Below are positions 1 through 9,040 of a stretch of 64,000 nucleotides of DNA, piece by piece. A model generated the notes under the pieces. It was given only the letters and a program-made list of their open reading frames with translations. It ran no database searches and was not told where the DNA came from. The DNA lies in assembly GCA_047638395.1 (NCBI GenBank), contig JBLIMV010000014.1:62001-126000 (forward strand). The letters run 5' to 3'. The DNA comes from CAXBCP01 sp047638395 (GTDB lineage: Bacteria > Pseudomonadota > Alphaproteobacteria > MPNO01 > UBA830). The position numbers were made by a program, and so were the translations under genes. Within the stretch, counting starts at the first letter, position 1. Each line of letters begins with the position of its first letter.

Positions 1-26
1 AAAGTGGGGTTTTTTACATCGATTCA

Positions 27-55
27 TTGACAATCGGTGTTGTCGTGATTATTAA
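27..55 (+). promoter_or_regulatory. Sigma70-type promoter of the small gene at 86
   Basis: A perfect TTGACA at 27-32 is followed after exactly 17 bases by TATTAA at 50-55, which matches the consensus -10 box at four of six positions. Transcription would start near 62, leaving a leader of about 24 bases before the ATG at 86. This is the best consensus promoter I noticed in the window. Inferred from sequence only. Confidence 0.6.
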
Positions 56-85
56 ATTAGTCAGCGAACGTGAAGGAAAGTGTTA

Positions 86-430
86 ATGCGAATTATCTCT
101 CAACCTGTTTCAGCAACGCAACTGCGTCCCGTCGAGGCCCCGCAGGCCCTGCGGAACCGGGTTCAGCGCGATTCCACGCCGGAGGCCGGTAACACTGTGT
201 CGAATGGTGCGAACACTGCCTCGACCGGGCGGACGGTTTCTTCCGCCGTCGAACGGGCGGTGTCCACTGGCAATGCAGCAACGGTCGGTGCCGGTGTGAC
301 TGCGCAGAAGGTCTTCCATGCCGTATCTGGCAGCCCGGCGGAGGCGAGCCTTCCCGAGGCGAACCGTGCCTATACCAAAACGGATTCACTCCGCTTCAAA
401 GATGTGCCGTTCACTCTGAGGGTCGCGTAA
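86..430 (+). CDS. Small hypothetical protein, 114 aa
   Basis: I do not recognise the family. The product is 114 residues, rich in Ala, Ser, Thr, Val and Asn in its centre, with no signal peptide, no membrane segment and no cysteine. The ATG at 86 is preferred over the GTG at 80 because a purine-rich GAAGGAAAG lies at a good distance upstream of it. The gene has a near-consensus promoter (27-55) and its own hairpin terminator (470-497), so it looks like an independently transcribed single-gene unit. The low-complexity middle suggests a disordered protein. Being a real gene is likely; function is unknown. Confidence 0.6.
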   Translation: MRIISQPVSATQLRPVEAPQALRNRVQRDSTPEAGNTVSNGANTASTGRTVSSAVERAVSTGNAATVGAGVTAQKVFHAVSGSPAEASLPEANRAYTKTDSLRFKDVPFTLRVA

Positions 431-469
431 AAACAGCGATCTACGATATCGGGCAACTGATGGCGGCAG

Positions 470-497
470 AGCTCCGGTCTTTTGACCGGGGCTTTTT
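470..497 (+). terminator. Rho-independent terminator after the small gene
   Basis: Ten-base arms AGCTCCGGTC and GACCGGGGCT pair with one T-G wobble around a TTTT loop, followed by five T residues. It lies 40 bases past the stop codon at 430 and upstream of glcB, and so separates the two units. Confidence 0.8.
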
Positions 498-644
498 GCG
501 TTCCGTGTTTGACACGCGCCGGAAAAAATCGGATCACGTAGATACTAGTTTTAATTATCACTGCCTCAACGGATTGATTTACCGGCAACCTCCGTCGGGA
601 CCAATGCCGACAGGGCATCGGCAGGGACGCCGGAGGGGAAGAGA

Positions 645-2825
645 ATGACCGAACGTATTACTGTTGGCACGCTTCAGGTCGCGAAACCGCTGTACCAGTT
701 CATCAATGACGAAGCACTTCCCGGCACGGATATAGACCGGGACGGCTTCTGGGCCTCCGTAAACGAAATTCTGGGTGACCTGGCGCCGCGAAACCGCGAA
801 TTGCTGGCTCGGCGGGATGCCTTGCAGGCGCAAATCGATGCCTGGCATCAGGCCCGTAAAGGGCAGGAGTTCGACGCGGCCTCTTACAAAGATTTTCTAA
901 CTGAAATCGGATACCTGGTTGAGGAAGGCGAACGCTTTTCCGTCGACACCGATAACGTCGATCCCGAGATTTCATCCATCGCCGGACCGCAGCTTGTCGT
1001 GCCGGTGATGAATGCACGCTACGCCCTGAATGCCGCAAATGCCCGCTGGGGCAGCCTGTATGATGCGCTCTATGGCACGGACGCGATTTCCGAGGATGGC
1101 GGGGCCACACTCGGCGGCGGCTACAATGCTGTGCGCGGGGCGAAGGTTATCGCCTATGCCCGCGGATTCCTGGACGATGCCGCGCCGCTTGCGTCAGGCA
1201 GTCATGTGGATGCGACGAGCTACACGATTGCAGATGCGAAGCTGGCCGTGACGCTGGCCGGCGGCGAAACCGTCGGATTGAAGGACGAGGCGCATCTTGC
1301 AGGTTATCTTGGCGATCCTGCTTCCCCGACGACGATTGTCTTCGCTAATAACGGTATTCACTTCGAAATCCGCATTGATACGAGCCACCCCATCGGCAAG
1401 GACGATCCCGCCGGTGTTGCCGATGTTGTCATGGAATCCGCGATCACGACGATTATGGATTGCGAGGATTCAATCGCCGCTGTCGATGCAGACGATAAGG
1501 TCGTCGTATATCGCAACTGGCTTGGCCTTATGCGTGGTGATCTGACGGAGAGCTTTGATAAGGGCGGCGAGACCGTTCACCGGAAACTGAACCCGGATCA
1601 TATATACGTTAAACCCGATGGCGCCGGCGAACTGATGGTGCCTGGCCGCAGTCTGATGCTGATCCGTAATGTCGGCCACCTGATGACCATCGATGCCATC
1701 CTCGACCAGGACGGCAACGAGATGCCCGAAGGCATTCTGGACGCGATCTTCACCTCGCTCATTGCCAAACATGACCTGATGGGCAACGGACAGATGAGGA
1801 ATTCGCGCGCCGGCTCGGTCTACATCGTGAAGCCCAAGATGCATGGCCCCGAAGAGGTCGCCTTCGCGTCCGAGATCTTTGCACGGGTCGAGGATGCGAT
1901 TGGTATCGCCCGTAATACGATCAAGATGGGCATCATGGACGAGGAGCGCCGGACGACGGTCAATCTGAAGGAATGTATCCGCGCGGCGAAGCAACGTGTC
2001 GTCTTTATCAATACCGGCTTTCTGGACCGGACCGGTGACGAAATGCACACATCGATGGAAGCCGGACCGATGATCCGCAAGGGCGATATGAAGGCGTCCG
2101 CCTGGATCAAGTCCTACGAGGACTGGAATGTTGATATCGGCCTCGAATGCGGCCTGCAGGGACATGCCCAGATCGGCAAGGGTATGTGGGCCATGCCAGA
2201 CCAGATGGCGGATATGCTGGAGCAGAAGATCGGTCACCCGATGGCCGGTGCCAATACCGCCTGGGTGCCGTCGCCGACAGCGGCGACACTGCATGCCATG
2301 CATTATCACAAGGTCAACGTGTTCGCCCGCCAGGACGAGCTGAAGTCACGCGGGCGTGCCAGCCTCGACGACATTCTGACAATTCCCGTCGCCGACCGGC
2401 CGAACTGGTCGCCGGACGATATCCGCCAGGAACTCGACAATAACGCCCAGGGGATCCTGGGCTACGTCGTGCGCTGGGTCGAGCAGGGCATCGGGTGCTC
2501 CAAGGTCCCCGATATTAACAATGTGGGACTGATGGAAGACAGAGCGACGCTGCGCATTTCGAGCCAGCACATCGCCAACTGGCTTCATCATGGAATTTGT
2601 ACCGAAGAACAGGTGCGTGAGACGATGGAACGTATGGCCGCCGTGGTTGACGGTCAGAATGCCGGTGATCCGGCCTATCGCGACATGGCGCCCAACTTCG
2701 ACGACAGCGTCGCCTTCCAGGCGGCGTGTGAATTGGTCTTCAAGGGACTGGAACAGCCGAGCGGCTATACCGAACCGGTCCTGCACCGCCGCCGCATAGA
2801 AGCCAAAGCCAAATACGGCGCCTGA
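645..2825 (+). CDS. glcB: Malate synthase G
   Basis: Condenses glyoxylate with acetyl-CoA to give malate in the cytoplasm. The product is 726 aa, the usual length of the single-chain G form (E. coli enzyme about 723 aa), and is recognisable along its whole length. Features include the RNSRAGSVYIVKPKMHGPEE stretch, the KMGIMDEERRTTVNLKE stretch holding the catalytic acidic residues, and HTSMEAGPM. A strong GGAGGGGAAGAG ribosome site precedes the ATG. The next gene, an oxalyl-CoA-synthetase-type ligase, starts 17 bases after the stop, so the two are probably cotranscribed. That fits a role in using glyoxylate made from C2 compounds. No isocitrate lyase is present in the window. Confidence 0.97.
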   Translation: MTERITVGTLQVAKPLYQFINDEALPGTDIDRDGFWASVNEILGDLAPRNRELLARRDALQAQIDAWHQARKGQEFDAASYKDFLTEIGYLVEEGERFSVDTDNVDPEISSIAGPQLVVPVMNARYALNAANARWGSLYDALYGTDAISEDGGATLGGGYNAVRGAKVIAYARGFLDDAAPLASGSHVDATSYTIADAKLAVTLAGGETVGLKDEAHLAGYLGDPASPTTIVFANNGIHFEIRIDTSHPIGKDDPAGVADVVMESAITTIMDCEDSIAAVDADDKVVVYRNWLGLMRGDLTESFDKGGETVHRKLNPDHIYVKPDGAGELMVPGRSLMLIRNVGHLMTIDAILDQDGNEMPEGILDAIFTSLIAKHDLMGNGQMRNSRAGSVYIVKPKMHGPEEVAFASEIFARVEDAIGIARNTIKMGIMDEERRTTVNLKECIRAAKQRVVFINTGFLDRTGDEMHTSMEAGPMIRKGDMKASAWIKSYEDWNVDIGLECGLQGHAQIGKGMWAMPDQMADMLEQKIGHPMAGANTAWVPSPTAATLHAMHYHKVNVFARQDELKSRGRASLDDILTIPVADRPNWSPDDIRQELDNNAQGILGYVVRWVEQGIGCSKVPDINNVGLMEDRATLRISSQHIANWLHHGICTEEQVRETMERMAAVVDGQNAGDPAYRDMAPNFDDSVAFQAACELVFKGLEQPSGYTEPVLHRRRIEAKAKYGA

Positions 2826-2842
2826 ACGAACGGGAAAACGAC

Positions 2843-4375
2843 ATGACAGACTTTACGACGCTTCGCGACCTTCTGAATTCCGGCGCGGATGCCGATTCCG
2901 CTATCGGCGCCCCCGAACGCCCCGGCCTCGACTATGCCGGGCTGCGCGGCCTCGCCGATGCGACGGTTGCCCGCCTGAACGAACTTGGCATCGGCCGGAA
3001 CGACCGGGTGGCGATCGTGCTGCCCAACAGTGCCGAGATGGCAGCGGCGTTTGTCACGATCGGGTGCGGTGCGACGACGGCGCCGTTGAACCCGGCCTAT
3101 CGCGAAGATGAATTCGATTTCTATCTTGATGATCTCAACGCCAAGGCGCTTGTCGTCGAACAGGGCTCTGAATCGCCTGCTGTGGCCGTTGCGCAGAAAA
3201 AAAATATCCCGATTGTGACACTGGTTGCCGCTGAAGGCGCGCCTGCTGGAAGCTTCACGCTTGAAGGCGAAGGCATCGGTGCCGCATCGGCGAATGGCGG
3301 ATTTGCACAGGCCGATGATGTCGCACTTGTTCTTCATACGTCCGGTACCACATCGCGTCCGAAGATCGTGCCGCTGACGCAGCGCAACGTGACAGCATCG
3401 GCCCGCCATATCGGCGCGTCGCTTAATCTTGTCGCGGCGGATAAATGCCTGAACATCATGCCGTTGTTTCATATTCATGGACTGATCGCCGCCGTGCTGT
3501 CGTCTCTGGGTGCAGGGGCGAGCGTCCATTGTGCGCCGGGCTTCAACGCGTTGAAGGTGTTCGGTTGGCTCGATGAGATCGAGCCGTCCTGGTACACGGC
3601 TGTGCCGACCATGCATCAGACCATCCTGTCGCGTGCCGGCAGGAACCCCGACAGCGTGGCGCGGGCCCGCAAAAATCTGCGTCTGGTGCGTTCGTCGTCC
3701 GCATCATTGCCGCCGCAGGTAATGAAACAGCTCGAAGAAACCTTCGATGCACCGGTGGTCGAAGCCTATGGCATGACCGAAGCGGCGCACCAAATGGCCT
3801 GCAACCCGTTGCCGCCGGCGGCCCGCAAGCCGGGCTCGGTCGGTATCGCTGCCGGTCCAGAGGTCGCGATTATGTCCGAATCCGATGGCGAATTGCTGAC
3901 GGTCGGCAATATCGGCGAGATCGTGATCCGGGGCCCGAACGTTACGCCGGGATATGAAAACAACCCCGATGCCAATGCCACGGCGTTCACCGATGGCTGG
4001 TTTCGTACCGGCGATCAGGGCGTGATGGACGACGAAGGCTATATTTCGATTACTGGCCGGCTCAAGGAAATCATCAATCGTGGCGGCGAGAAAATCTCCC
4101 CGCGCGAAGTCGATGAGGTGCTGATGGACCATCCTGCCGTCGCTCAGGCGGTCACGTTTGCCGTCCCGCACGATAAGCTCGGTGAGGATGTCGCCGCCGC
4201 TATTGTGTTGGTCGATGGCGAGACAGCAGAGGAACGTGAGGTGCGCGATTTCGTGGCCAAACATCTTGCGGACTTCAAGGTGCCGCGCAAGGTTGTGATC
4301 CTGGACGAGATTCCGAAGGGGGCTACCGGCAAGCTGCAGCGGATCGGTCTCGCGGAAAAGCTCGGGCTGGTTTAA
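2843..4375 (+). CDS. AMP-forming acyl-CoA ligase, oxalyl-CoA synthetase (AAE3/Pcs60) type
   Basis: An adenylate-forming ligase of 510 aa that activates a carboxylate with ATP and CoA. The P-loop HTSGTTSRPKIVPLTQ, the GWFRTGDQG hinge region and the C-terminal GATGKLQR with the catalytic lysine are all present. From memory, the stretches PLFHIHGL, WYTAVPTMHQ, RSSSASLPP, EAYGMTEAAHQM and INRGGEKISP closely follow plant AAE3 and yeast Pcs60, which are oxalyl-CoA synthetases. This makes oxalate the leading substrate, although other short acids cannot be excluded. Location directly after glcB and before a ketopantoate-reductase-type gene supports C2 metabolism. No oxalyl-CoA decarboxylase or formyl-CoA transferase is visible in the window. 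Confidence 0.85.
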   Translation: MTDFTTLRDLLNSGADADSAIGAPERPGLDYAGLRGLADATVARLNELGIGRNDRVAIVLPNSAEMAAAFVTIGCGATTAPLNPAYREDEFDFYLDDLNAKALVVEQGSESPAVAVAQKKNIPIVTLVAAEGAPAGSFTLEGEGIGAASANGGFAQADDVALVLHTSGTTSRPKIVPLTQRNVTASARHIGASLNLVAADKCLNIMPLFHIHGLIAAVLSSLGAGASVHCAPGFNALKVFGWLDEIEPSWYTAVPTMHQTILSRAGRNPDSVARARKNLRLVRSSSASLPPQVMKQLEETFDAPVVEAYGMTEAAHQMACNPLPPAARKPGSVGIAAGPEVAIMSESDGELLTVGNIGEIVIRGPNVTPGYENNPDANATAFTDGWFRTGDQGVMDDEGYISITGRLKEIINRGGEKISPREVDEVLMDHPAVAQAVTFAVPHDKLGEDVAAAIVLVDGETAEEREVRDFVAKHLADFKVPRKVVILDEIPKGATGKLQRIGLAEKLGLV

Positions 4376-4394
4376 TCGGCGAAGGGGCAATCGG

Positions 4395-5375
4395 ATGAAA
4401 ATCTGCATTTACGGCGCCGGCGCAATCGGCGGTTATCTTGGCGCCGGCCTGGCGCTGAACGGTGCCGATGTCACCCTGATTGCGCGCGGCCCGCATTTGG
4501 CGGCCATGCAGGAAAACGGCCTGAAACTGATCAAGGATGGCGAAGAACGTGTTGCCAGGGTGACGGCAACCGACGATCCGGCCGAGGCGGGGCCCCAGGA
4601 TTACGTGATCGTTACGCTGAAGGCGCATTCCGTGCCGCCTATTGCGGACCAGTTTGCGCCGCTTTTTCACGACAAAACGGCGGTGGTCTGGGGCGTAAAC
4701 GGCATTCCCTGGTGGTATTTCTATGGTCTCGACGGTGATCATACGGATCGGCGGATCGAATGCCTGGATCCCGATGGGGTGCTTTGGGATCATCTTGGCC
4801 CCGAGCGGATGATCGGCTGTGCGGTCTATCCCGCGGCCGAGGTGTCGGAGCCCGGCGTGATCCAGCATGTCGAGGGTGACCGGTTTTCCCTCGGTGAGCC
4901 GTCAGGTGAAAAGACCGACCGTATTCTGGCCCTGTCTGCCGCCCTGATCGGTGCGGGGTTCAAGGCACCTGTGCGCCCGCAGATCCGCAACGAGCTGTGG
5001 GTGAAGCTGTGGGGTAATTTGTCGTTTAACCCGATCAGCGCGCTTACCCACGCGACACTGGAGACCATCGGCACCGACCCTGGTACGCGGGAAATCGCCC
5101 GGCGTATGATGCTCGAAGGTCAGGAAATCGGTGAGGCACTGGGTGTCCGTTTTGCCGTCGATGTCGAAAAACGGATTAATGGCGCCGTCGACGTCGGCGC
5201 GCATAAAACGTCGATGCTGCAGGACCTGGAGCGCGGGCGCCCGATGGAGATCGATGCGCTGGTAACGTCGGTGCAGGAAATGGGCCGCGTGGTTGGCGTG
5301 CAGACGCCCTATATCGATGCTGTTCTGGCGCTGGTACAGCAACGCGGCCGCGAAGCAGGCTGTTACGCGGGCTGA
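4395..5375 (+). CDS. panE: 2-dehydropantoate 2-reductase family protein (PanE/ApbA)
   Basis: NAD(P)-dependent reductase of 326 aa. The N terminus carries the Rossmann motif GAGAIGGYLGAGLA (residues 7-20). The C-terminal half holds the family's helical domain, with KLWGNLSFNPISALT containing the catalytic lysine and substrate-binding Asn/Ser. It starts 19 bases after the CoA ligase stop and completes the glcB-ligase unit. True PanE reduces ketopantoate for pantothenate and CoA synthesis. Many alphaproteobacteria carry several paralogues with other 2-oxoacid substrates, so the substrate is uncertain. The gene symbol reflects the family, not a proven role. Confidence 0.8.
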   Translation: MKICIYGAGAIGGYLGAGLALNGADVTLIARGPHLAAMQENGLKLIKDGEERVARVTATDDPAEAGPQDYVIVTLKAHSVPPIADQFAPLFHDKTAVVWGVNGIPWWYFYGLDGDHTDRRIECLDPDGVLWDHLGPERMIGCAVYPAAEVSEPGVIQHVEGDRFSLGEPSGEKTDRILALSAALIGAGFKAPVRPQIRNELWVKLWGNLSFNPISALTHATLETIGTDPGTREIARRMMLEGQEIGEALGVRFAVDVEKRINGAVDVGAHKTSMLQDLERGRPMEIDALVTSVQEMGRVVGVQTPYIDAVLALVQQRGREAGCYAG

Positions 5376-5436
5376 GGCAGAGTGTTGCAGCGTGCCGCAA
5401 ACTAGCTTGGACGACAGCCAATCATATCCAACTTCC

Positions 5437-6741
5437 TCAATTAGCGTTTCGGGCCGTCTGCTTCTTACAGGTGCTGTTATCGGGATCAATCGGAATAGTG
5501 TTGAGCCGTTTCAGGCGGGTTCCCTTGTTGTTATGCACGACCTCGACCCAGTAGAGCCGTTTCAGGAAAGCGCTGTTTGTCTGGTTGAGGCTGAAATCCC
5601 CGCGCGGCATTAATCCGGCAAACGAGACCTTCTTCATTGCCGCGATAAACGCGGCGCCATCCTGTACCTGGCCCCCCAGATCGGCCGCGGTCAGCAGCAC
5701 CGCCATCGCGTTTTCATATCCCATATAGGCGTATGAATCTGGGTCTTCGCTGTACGCTTTGCGGTAGGCGGCGACGAATATCGTGTTGGCCGACGTGTCG
5801 CGTTCGGGAAGATAGCTCGTCAGGAACCGCAGACCCTTCGCATGCTTACCCCGGCGGTTGATGACCCGGGGGCCAAAAAGCCATTCGGGACCGATCAGTG
5901 CCGCCTGCCGTTTCGTCCCATTGCGTGAATACTGATGAACGATGCGTTCCGCATTCTTGCCCTGATAGAACGCATAGATCGCCTGCGGACCACCTTGTAT
6001 CGAGCGGGCGAGGAGGGCTGACCAGTCGTATTTCCGCCCGGTTGTCGCCCAGGCCTGTTCGATGATACGCCCGCCGGCCTTGCGATAGGCTTTGACGAAA
6101 CGCCGAACGATACGGTGACCGCCTTTGGTATCCGGCCCGACCGAGACGAGGGTTTTGTACTTGGTGGCGAAAAAGCGCCCGCTCGTGGTCTGATAGGGGG
6201 CGATATTGAACGATGTCCGCGCCACATGCGGATAGCAGGCCTGGGACATCACATCGGCGCCGATTGCACCGGCAATAATCAATGGTTTTTGCCGCTGTCC
6301 GGTAAACCGTGCCATCGCTGCGGCGGTATGTGCGCCGACAACGCCGGCAAAGACATCGATGCCTGGTTTTTCCAACATGGCAGATGCGGCGACGAGCGTC
6401 TCTTCGAGCCCCTGGCTGGTATCGACGAGGACCAGTCTGACCGGGCGTTCGACGACGTGGTTGTCCGACATCTGGAGCGCGATTTCCCAGCCCCGTGCGA
6501 CGCGTTCGGCAGCTTCGCGCAGGCCACCTGATTTTGGCAGCATCAGCCCGACGCGGAACGGCGGCGGCCCTTTTGGATCGGCCCCGGTTTCCAGAAATGA
6601 CCGGGGGAGCGTTTCGCTCAGTGTTCGTTCTGCAAAGGTGACGATCCGGTCGAGAAACTCGACCGGGTTCGCGTGCGCCGGAACTGCCGGCGCAGCCGCT
6701 ATCAGTGCGGCGATCAGGGCGTAGTAAGTATGACGGCGCAT
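5437..6741 (-). CDS. ABC-type substrate-binding protein, LivJ-like (periplasmic binding fold type I)
   Basis: Predicted periplasmic ligand-binding protein of 434 aa. A signal peptide (ALIAALIAAAPAVPAHA) follows the start MRRHTYY. The binding domain begins near FRVGLMLPKSGG and includes the VFAGVVGAHTAAAM and YMGYENAMAVLL segments typical of branched-chain amino acid or amide receptors. I chose the ATG at 6741 because an AGGAG lies nine bases upstream; longer readings through to 7650 have no ribosome site and would cover the divergent hydrolase gene. No permease or ATPase genes lie nearby, so this is an orphan receptor. Ligand unknown. Confidence 0.8.
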   Translation of the reverse strand: MRRHTYYALIAALIAAAPAVPAHANPVEFLDRIVTFAERTLSETLPRSFLETGADPKGPPPFRVGLMLPKSGGLREAAERVARGWEIALQMSDNHVVERPVRLVLVDTSQGLEETLVAASAMLEKPGIDVFAGVVGAHTAAAMARFTGQRQKPLIIAGAIGADVMSQACYPHVARTSFNIAPYQTTSGRFFATKYKTLVSVGPDTKGGHRIVRRFVKAYRKAGGRIIEQAWATTGRKYDWSALLARSIQGGPQAIYAFYQGKNAERIVHQYSRNGTKRQAALIGPEWLFGPRVINRRGKHAKGLRFLTSYLPERDTSANTIFVAAYRKAYSEDPDSYAYMGYENAMAVLLTAADLGGQVQDGAAFIAAMKKVSFAGLMPRGDFSLNQTNSAFLKRLYWVEVVHNNKGTRLKRLNTIPIDPDNSTCKKQTARNAN

Positions 6742-6816
6742 ATACGCGTTCTCCTGCATCCTTTGAATACCTTTTGGGTTAACAAATCCTTGCACGGCTG
6801 ATACCGTCCGCACCGA

Positions 6817-7638
6817 ATGAGTACAGAAATTCCCCCTGTTTCCGGCATAGCCGACCCCCCTGACGATGTTCCTGGCGCGACCTGGCTGACGGTTGACGGA
6901 CGTCCTGTGTTTGGTGTCTGGCGCACGCCGCAGGTTGCCGGGAAGCCGGCACTGGTTTTTCTTCATGATGGTCTCGGCAGCGTCGGCACGATGCGCAAAT
7001 TCCCGGAACAGACCGGACAGGCGACGGGCCTGCCATCCTTTGTGTTCGACCGTCTCGGCTATGGCCGGTCCGACCGCGAGGAAGAGTTCCCCGTCGATTT
7101 CATGGGGGAAGCCGCGGATCATCTCGAACGCGTGCTTGATGTGGCGGGGATCGAAGATTGCTGTCTCGTCGGTCATTCCGACGGTGGCACCGTCGCGCTG
7201 CTCCACGGGGCGCGCTATCGCGGTCGGGTGCGTGCCATTGTCACGATTGCCGCCCATGTCCGCCGGGACGAGCTGACCTACGGTCAGGTAATGCGCCACA
7301 GCGAGATGTATCACGCGGGCGAGATACCGGACTGGATGGAGCGGTTTCACGGCGACAGGGCTGCGCATTTGCTCCGGTCCTGGACCGAGGTCTGGCAGCG
7401 GACGCTTTATGATTCCTGGGATATCTCCGGGGAGATTGCCGCGATCGAGGCGCCGTTGTATTCCCTTCAGGGAACGGAAGATGCCTATGGCCTGCCGAGC
7501 CAGCTGGAAAGTATCGCCGCGGCAGTGCCGCACGCCCGGACGGAGATGATCGACGGGCTCGGCCACTTCCCGCAGCTTGAAGATCCGGAGCGGGTTGTCG
7601 CCATGGTGCAGGGATTTCTGGAACCGTATTGCCGCTGA
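6817..7638 (+). CDS. Alpha/beta hydrolase
   Basis: Cytoplasmic hydrolase of 273 aa with the complete catalytic apparatus of the fold: HDG oxyanion loop at residues 50-52, nucleophile elbow GHSDGG with Ser121, acidic residue near Asp222 (GTEDAYG) and His250 (GLGHFPQ). No signal peptide. It is divergent from the ABC binding protein (75-base gap) and is followed after 26 bases by a metallo-beta-lactamase-fold hydrolase, then by two thioesterases, so it may belong to an ester or thioester hydrolysis unit. Substrate cannot be told from sequence. Confidence 0.85.
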   Translation: MSTEIPPVSGIADPPDDVPGATWLTVDGRPVFGVWRTPQVAGKPALVFLHDGLGSVGTMRKFPEQTGQATGLPSFVFDRLGYGRSDREEEFPVDFMGEAADHLERVLDVAGIEDCCLVGHSDGGTVALLHGARYRGRVRAIVTIAAHVRRDELTYGQVMRHSEMYHAGEIPDWMERFHGDRAAHLLRSWTEVWQRTLYDSWDISGEIAAIEAPLYSLQGTEDAYGLPSQLESIAAAVPHARTEMIDGLGHFPQLEDPERVVAMVQGFLEPYCR

Positions 7639-7664
7639 TCCGCGGCGCACCTATAACCCCCGCC

Positions 7665-8690
7665 ATGTCTTACACACCCGATTATCCGTTTCAGAAGCTC
7701 GAATATGGCGAAACGCTGGAAGTTGCCCCCGGCATTCACTGGGTCCGCATGCCCCTTCCGTTCGCGCTTAATCATATCAACCTCTGGCTGCTCGAAGATG
7801 GCGATACGTGGACCGTCGTCGATACCGGCTACAACGTCGATCAGACGCGCGAGATCTGGGACGACTCGCTGGCGAAGATCGCCGGTGGCAGGCCGGTCGA
7901 CCGCGTGATCTGCACGCATTTTCATCCTGACCATCTCGGTCTTGCCGGCTGGTTTGTTGAAAAATTCGGATCGTCGCTCTGGATGACCTATGCCGAATGG
8001 CTGCAGGCCCATATGGCGGTCTCCGAAACGGTCACGCATAATTTCGATCGCTGGGTCGAATTCTATCGGGATAACGGCGCGCCGGAGAAAATGACGGCTG
8101 GTTTCAAGGAGGTGCGTGAGGCATTCCGCGACCCGTGGTATCGCTTGCCGGAAACCGTCCGTCGTATCCAGGATAACGAGCAGATCACCATTGGCGGGCG
8201 TGTCTGGCACGTTATTACCGGCGGCGGTCACAGCCACGAACACGCGTCGCTCTGGTGCCCCGAGCTCAACATTCTGATTTCAGGCGACCAGATACTGCCG
8301 CGTATCAGCTCGAATATCAGTCTCTGGTATACCGAACCCGATGGCGATCCGCTGCGCCATTATTTTGACAGTTTCGACAAGTTCCGGCACATCCCCGAAG
8401 ACGTGCTCGTGCTGCCGTCGCACGACTACCCGTTCAGGGGTATGCATGGCCGTCTGGATGATCTGAGGGCGCATCATCAGGAGCGCCTCGATGTGGCCTT
8501 GGAATTCTGTCGGGAACCGCAGACAGCAGCGGATGTCATGCCGTCGCTTTTTACCCGTGAGATCGGCGTGTTCGAGTTCAGCTTCGCGATCGGCGAAACG
8601 CTGGCGCATCTGAACTATCTCGTCACCGATGGGTCGCTCGAACGTCATCAGGATACCGACGGCATGATTCGGTATCGGCGCGCTGCCTGA
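7665..8690 (+). CDS. MBL-fold metallo-hydrolase
   Basis: Zinc-dependent hydrolase of 341 aa. The metal site THFHPDH (His85, His87, Asp89, His90) is intact, followed by GGGHSHEH and LPSHDYPF as the further metal-ligand histidines. An extended C-terminal region after residue 250 resembles the family often annotated as glyoxalase-II-like or RNase-Z-like hydrolases. The ATG at 7665 is preferred because the frame upstream overlaps the end of the hydrolase gene. Probably cotranscribed with the flanking hydrolase and thioesterases. Substrate unknown. Confidence 0.85.
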   Translation: MSYTPDYPFQKLEYGETLEVAPGIHWVRMPLPFALNHINLWLLEDGDTWTVVDTGYNVDQTREIWDDSLAKIAGGRPVDRVICTHFHPDHLGLAGWFVEKFGSSLWMTYAEWLQAHMAVSETVTHNFDRWVEFYRDNGAPEKMTAGFKEVREAFRDPWYRLPETVRRIQDNEQITIGGRVWHVITGGGHSHEHASLWCPELNILISGDQILPRISSNISLWYTEPDGDPLRHYFDSFDKFRHIPEDVLVLPSHDYPFRGMHGRLDDLRAHHQERLDVALEFCREPQTAADVMPSLFTREIGVFEFSFAIGETLAHLNYLVTDGSLERHQDTDGMIRYRRAA

Positions 8691-8704
8691 ATGGTGACCC
8701 CGGG

Positions 8705-9040
8705 ATGAAAATTTCCATCGGCCAGACGGGCACCGTGAAGCGGGACGTGACGGATGCGCTGTCGGCCGCGATGCTGGGCAATCCCGGCGTGAACGTGCTG
8801 GCGACGCCCTGTCTCGCGGGATTGTGCGATAAGGCGGCGGCGCAAGCCTGCGGCACAGATATCCCGACGCGACGGGTCAGGGTCGATATCCGCCATCTCG
8901 CTGCAACGCCGATCGGCGACCGGGTCGAGATCAGCGCGGAAATCGTCTCGGTTCAGGATACCCGCGTGATCTGCCGTGTAACGGGGCGGGATTCCGCCTG
9001 TGAGATCGTTTCCGGCATGGTTGAGCGGGTGTGTGTCTGA
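8705..9040 (+). CDS. Hot-dog fold thioesterase, FlK-like, first of a pair
   Basis: Small protein of 111 aa resembling the fluoroacetyl-CoA-thioesterase-like (FlK) hot-dog family. The opening MKISIGQTGTVKRDVTDALSA, the helix with GVNVLATPCLAGLCDKAA and the closing strands (GDRVEISAEIV, CEIVSGMVERV) follow the pattern of that family. Its stop overlaps the ATG of the next thioesterase in an ATGA arrangement, so the two are translationally coupled and may form a heteromer or act on related acyl-CoAs. Substrate is not known. Confidence 0.7.
   Translation: MKISIGQTGTVKRDVTDALSAAMLGNPGVNVLATPCLAGLCDKAAAQACGTDIPTRRVRVDIRHLAATPIGDRVEISAEIVSVQDTRVICRVTGRDSACEIVSGMVERVCV

Noticed and set aside
6742..7650. 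Upstream extension of the ABC-type binding protein to 737 residues
   Set aside because: The extension lies antisense to the alpha/beta hydrolase, and the signal peptide begins at 6741 behind a good ribosome site.
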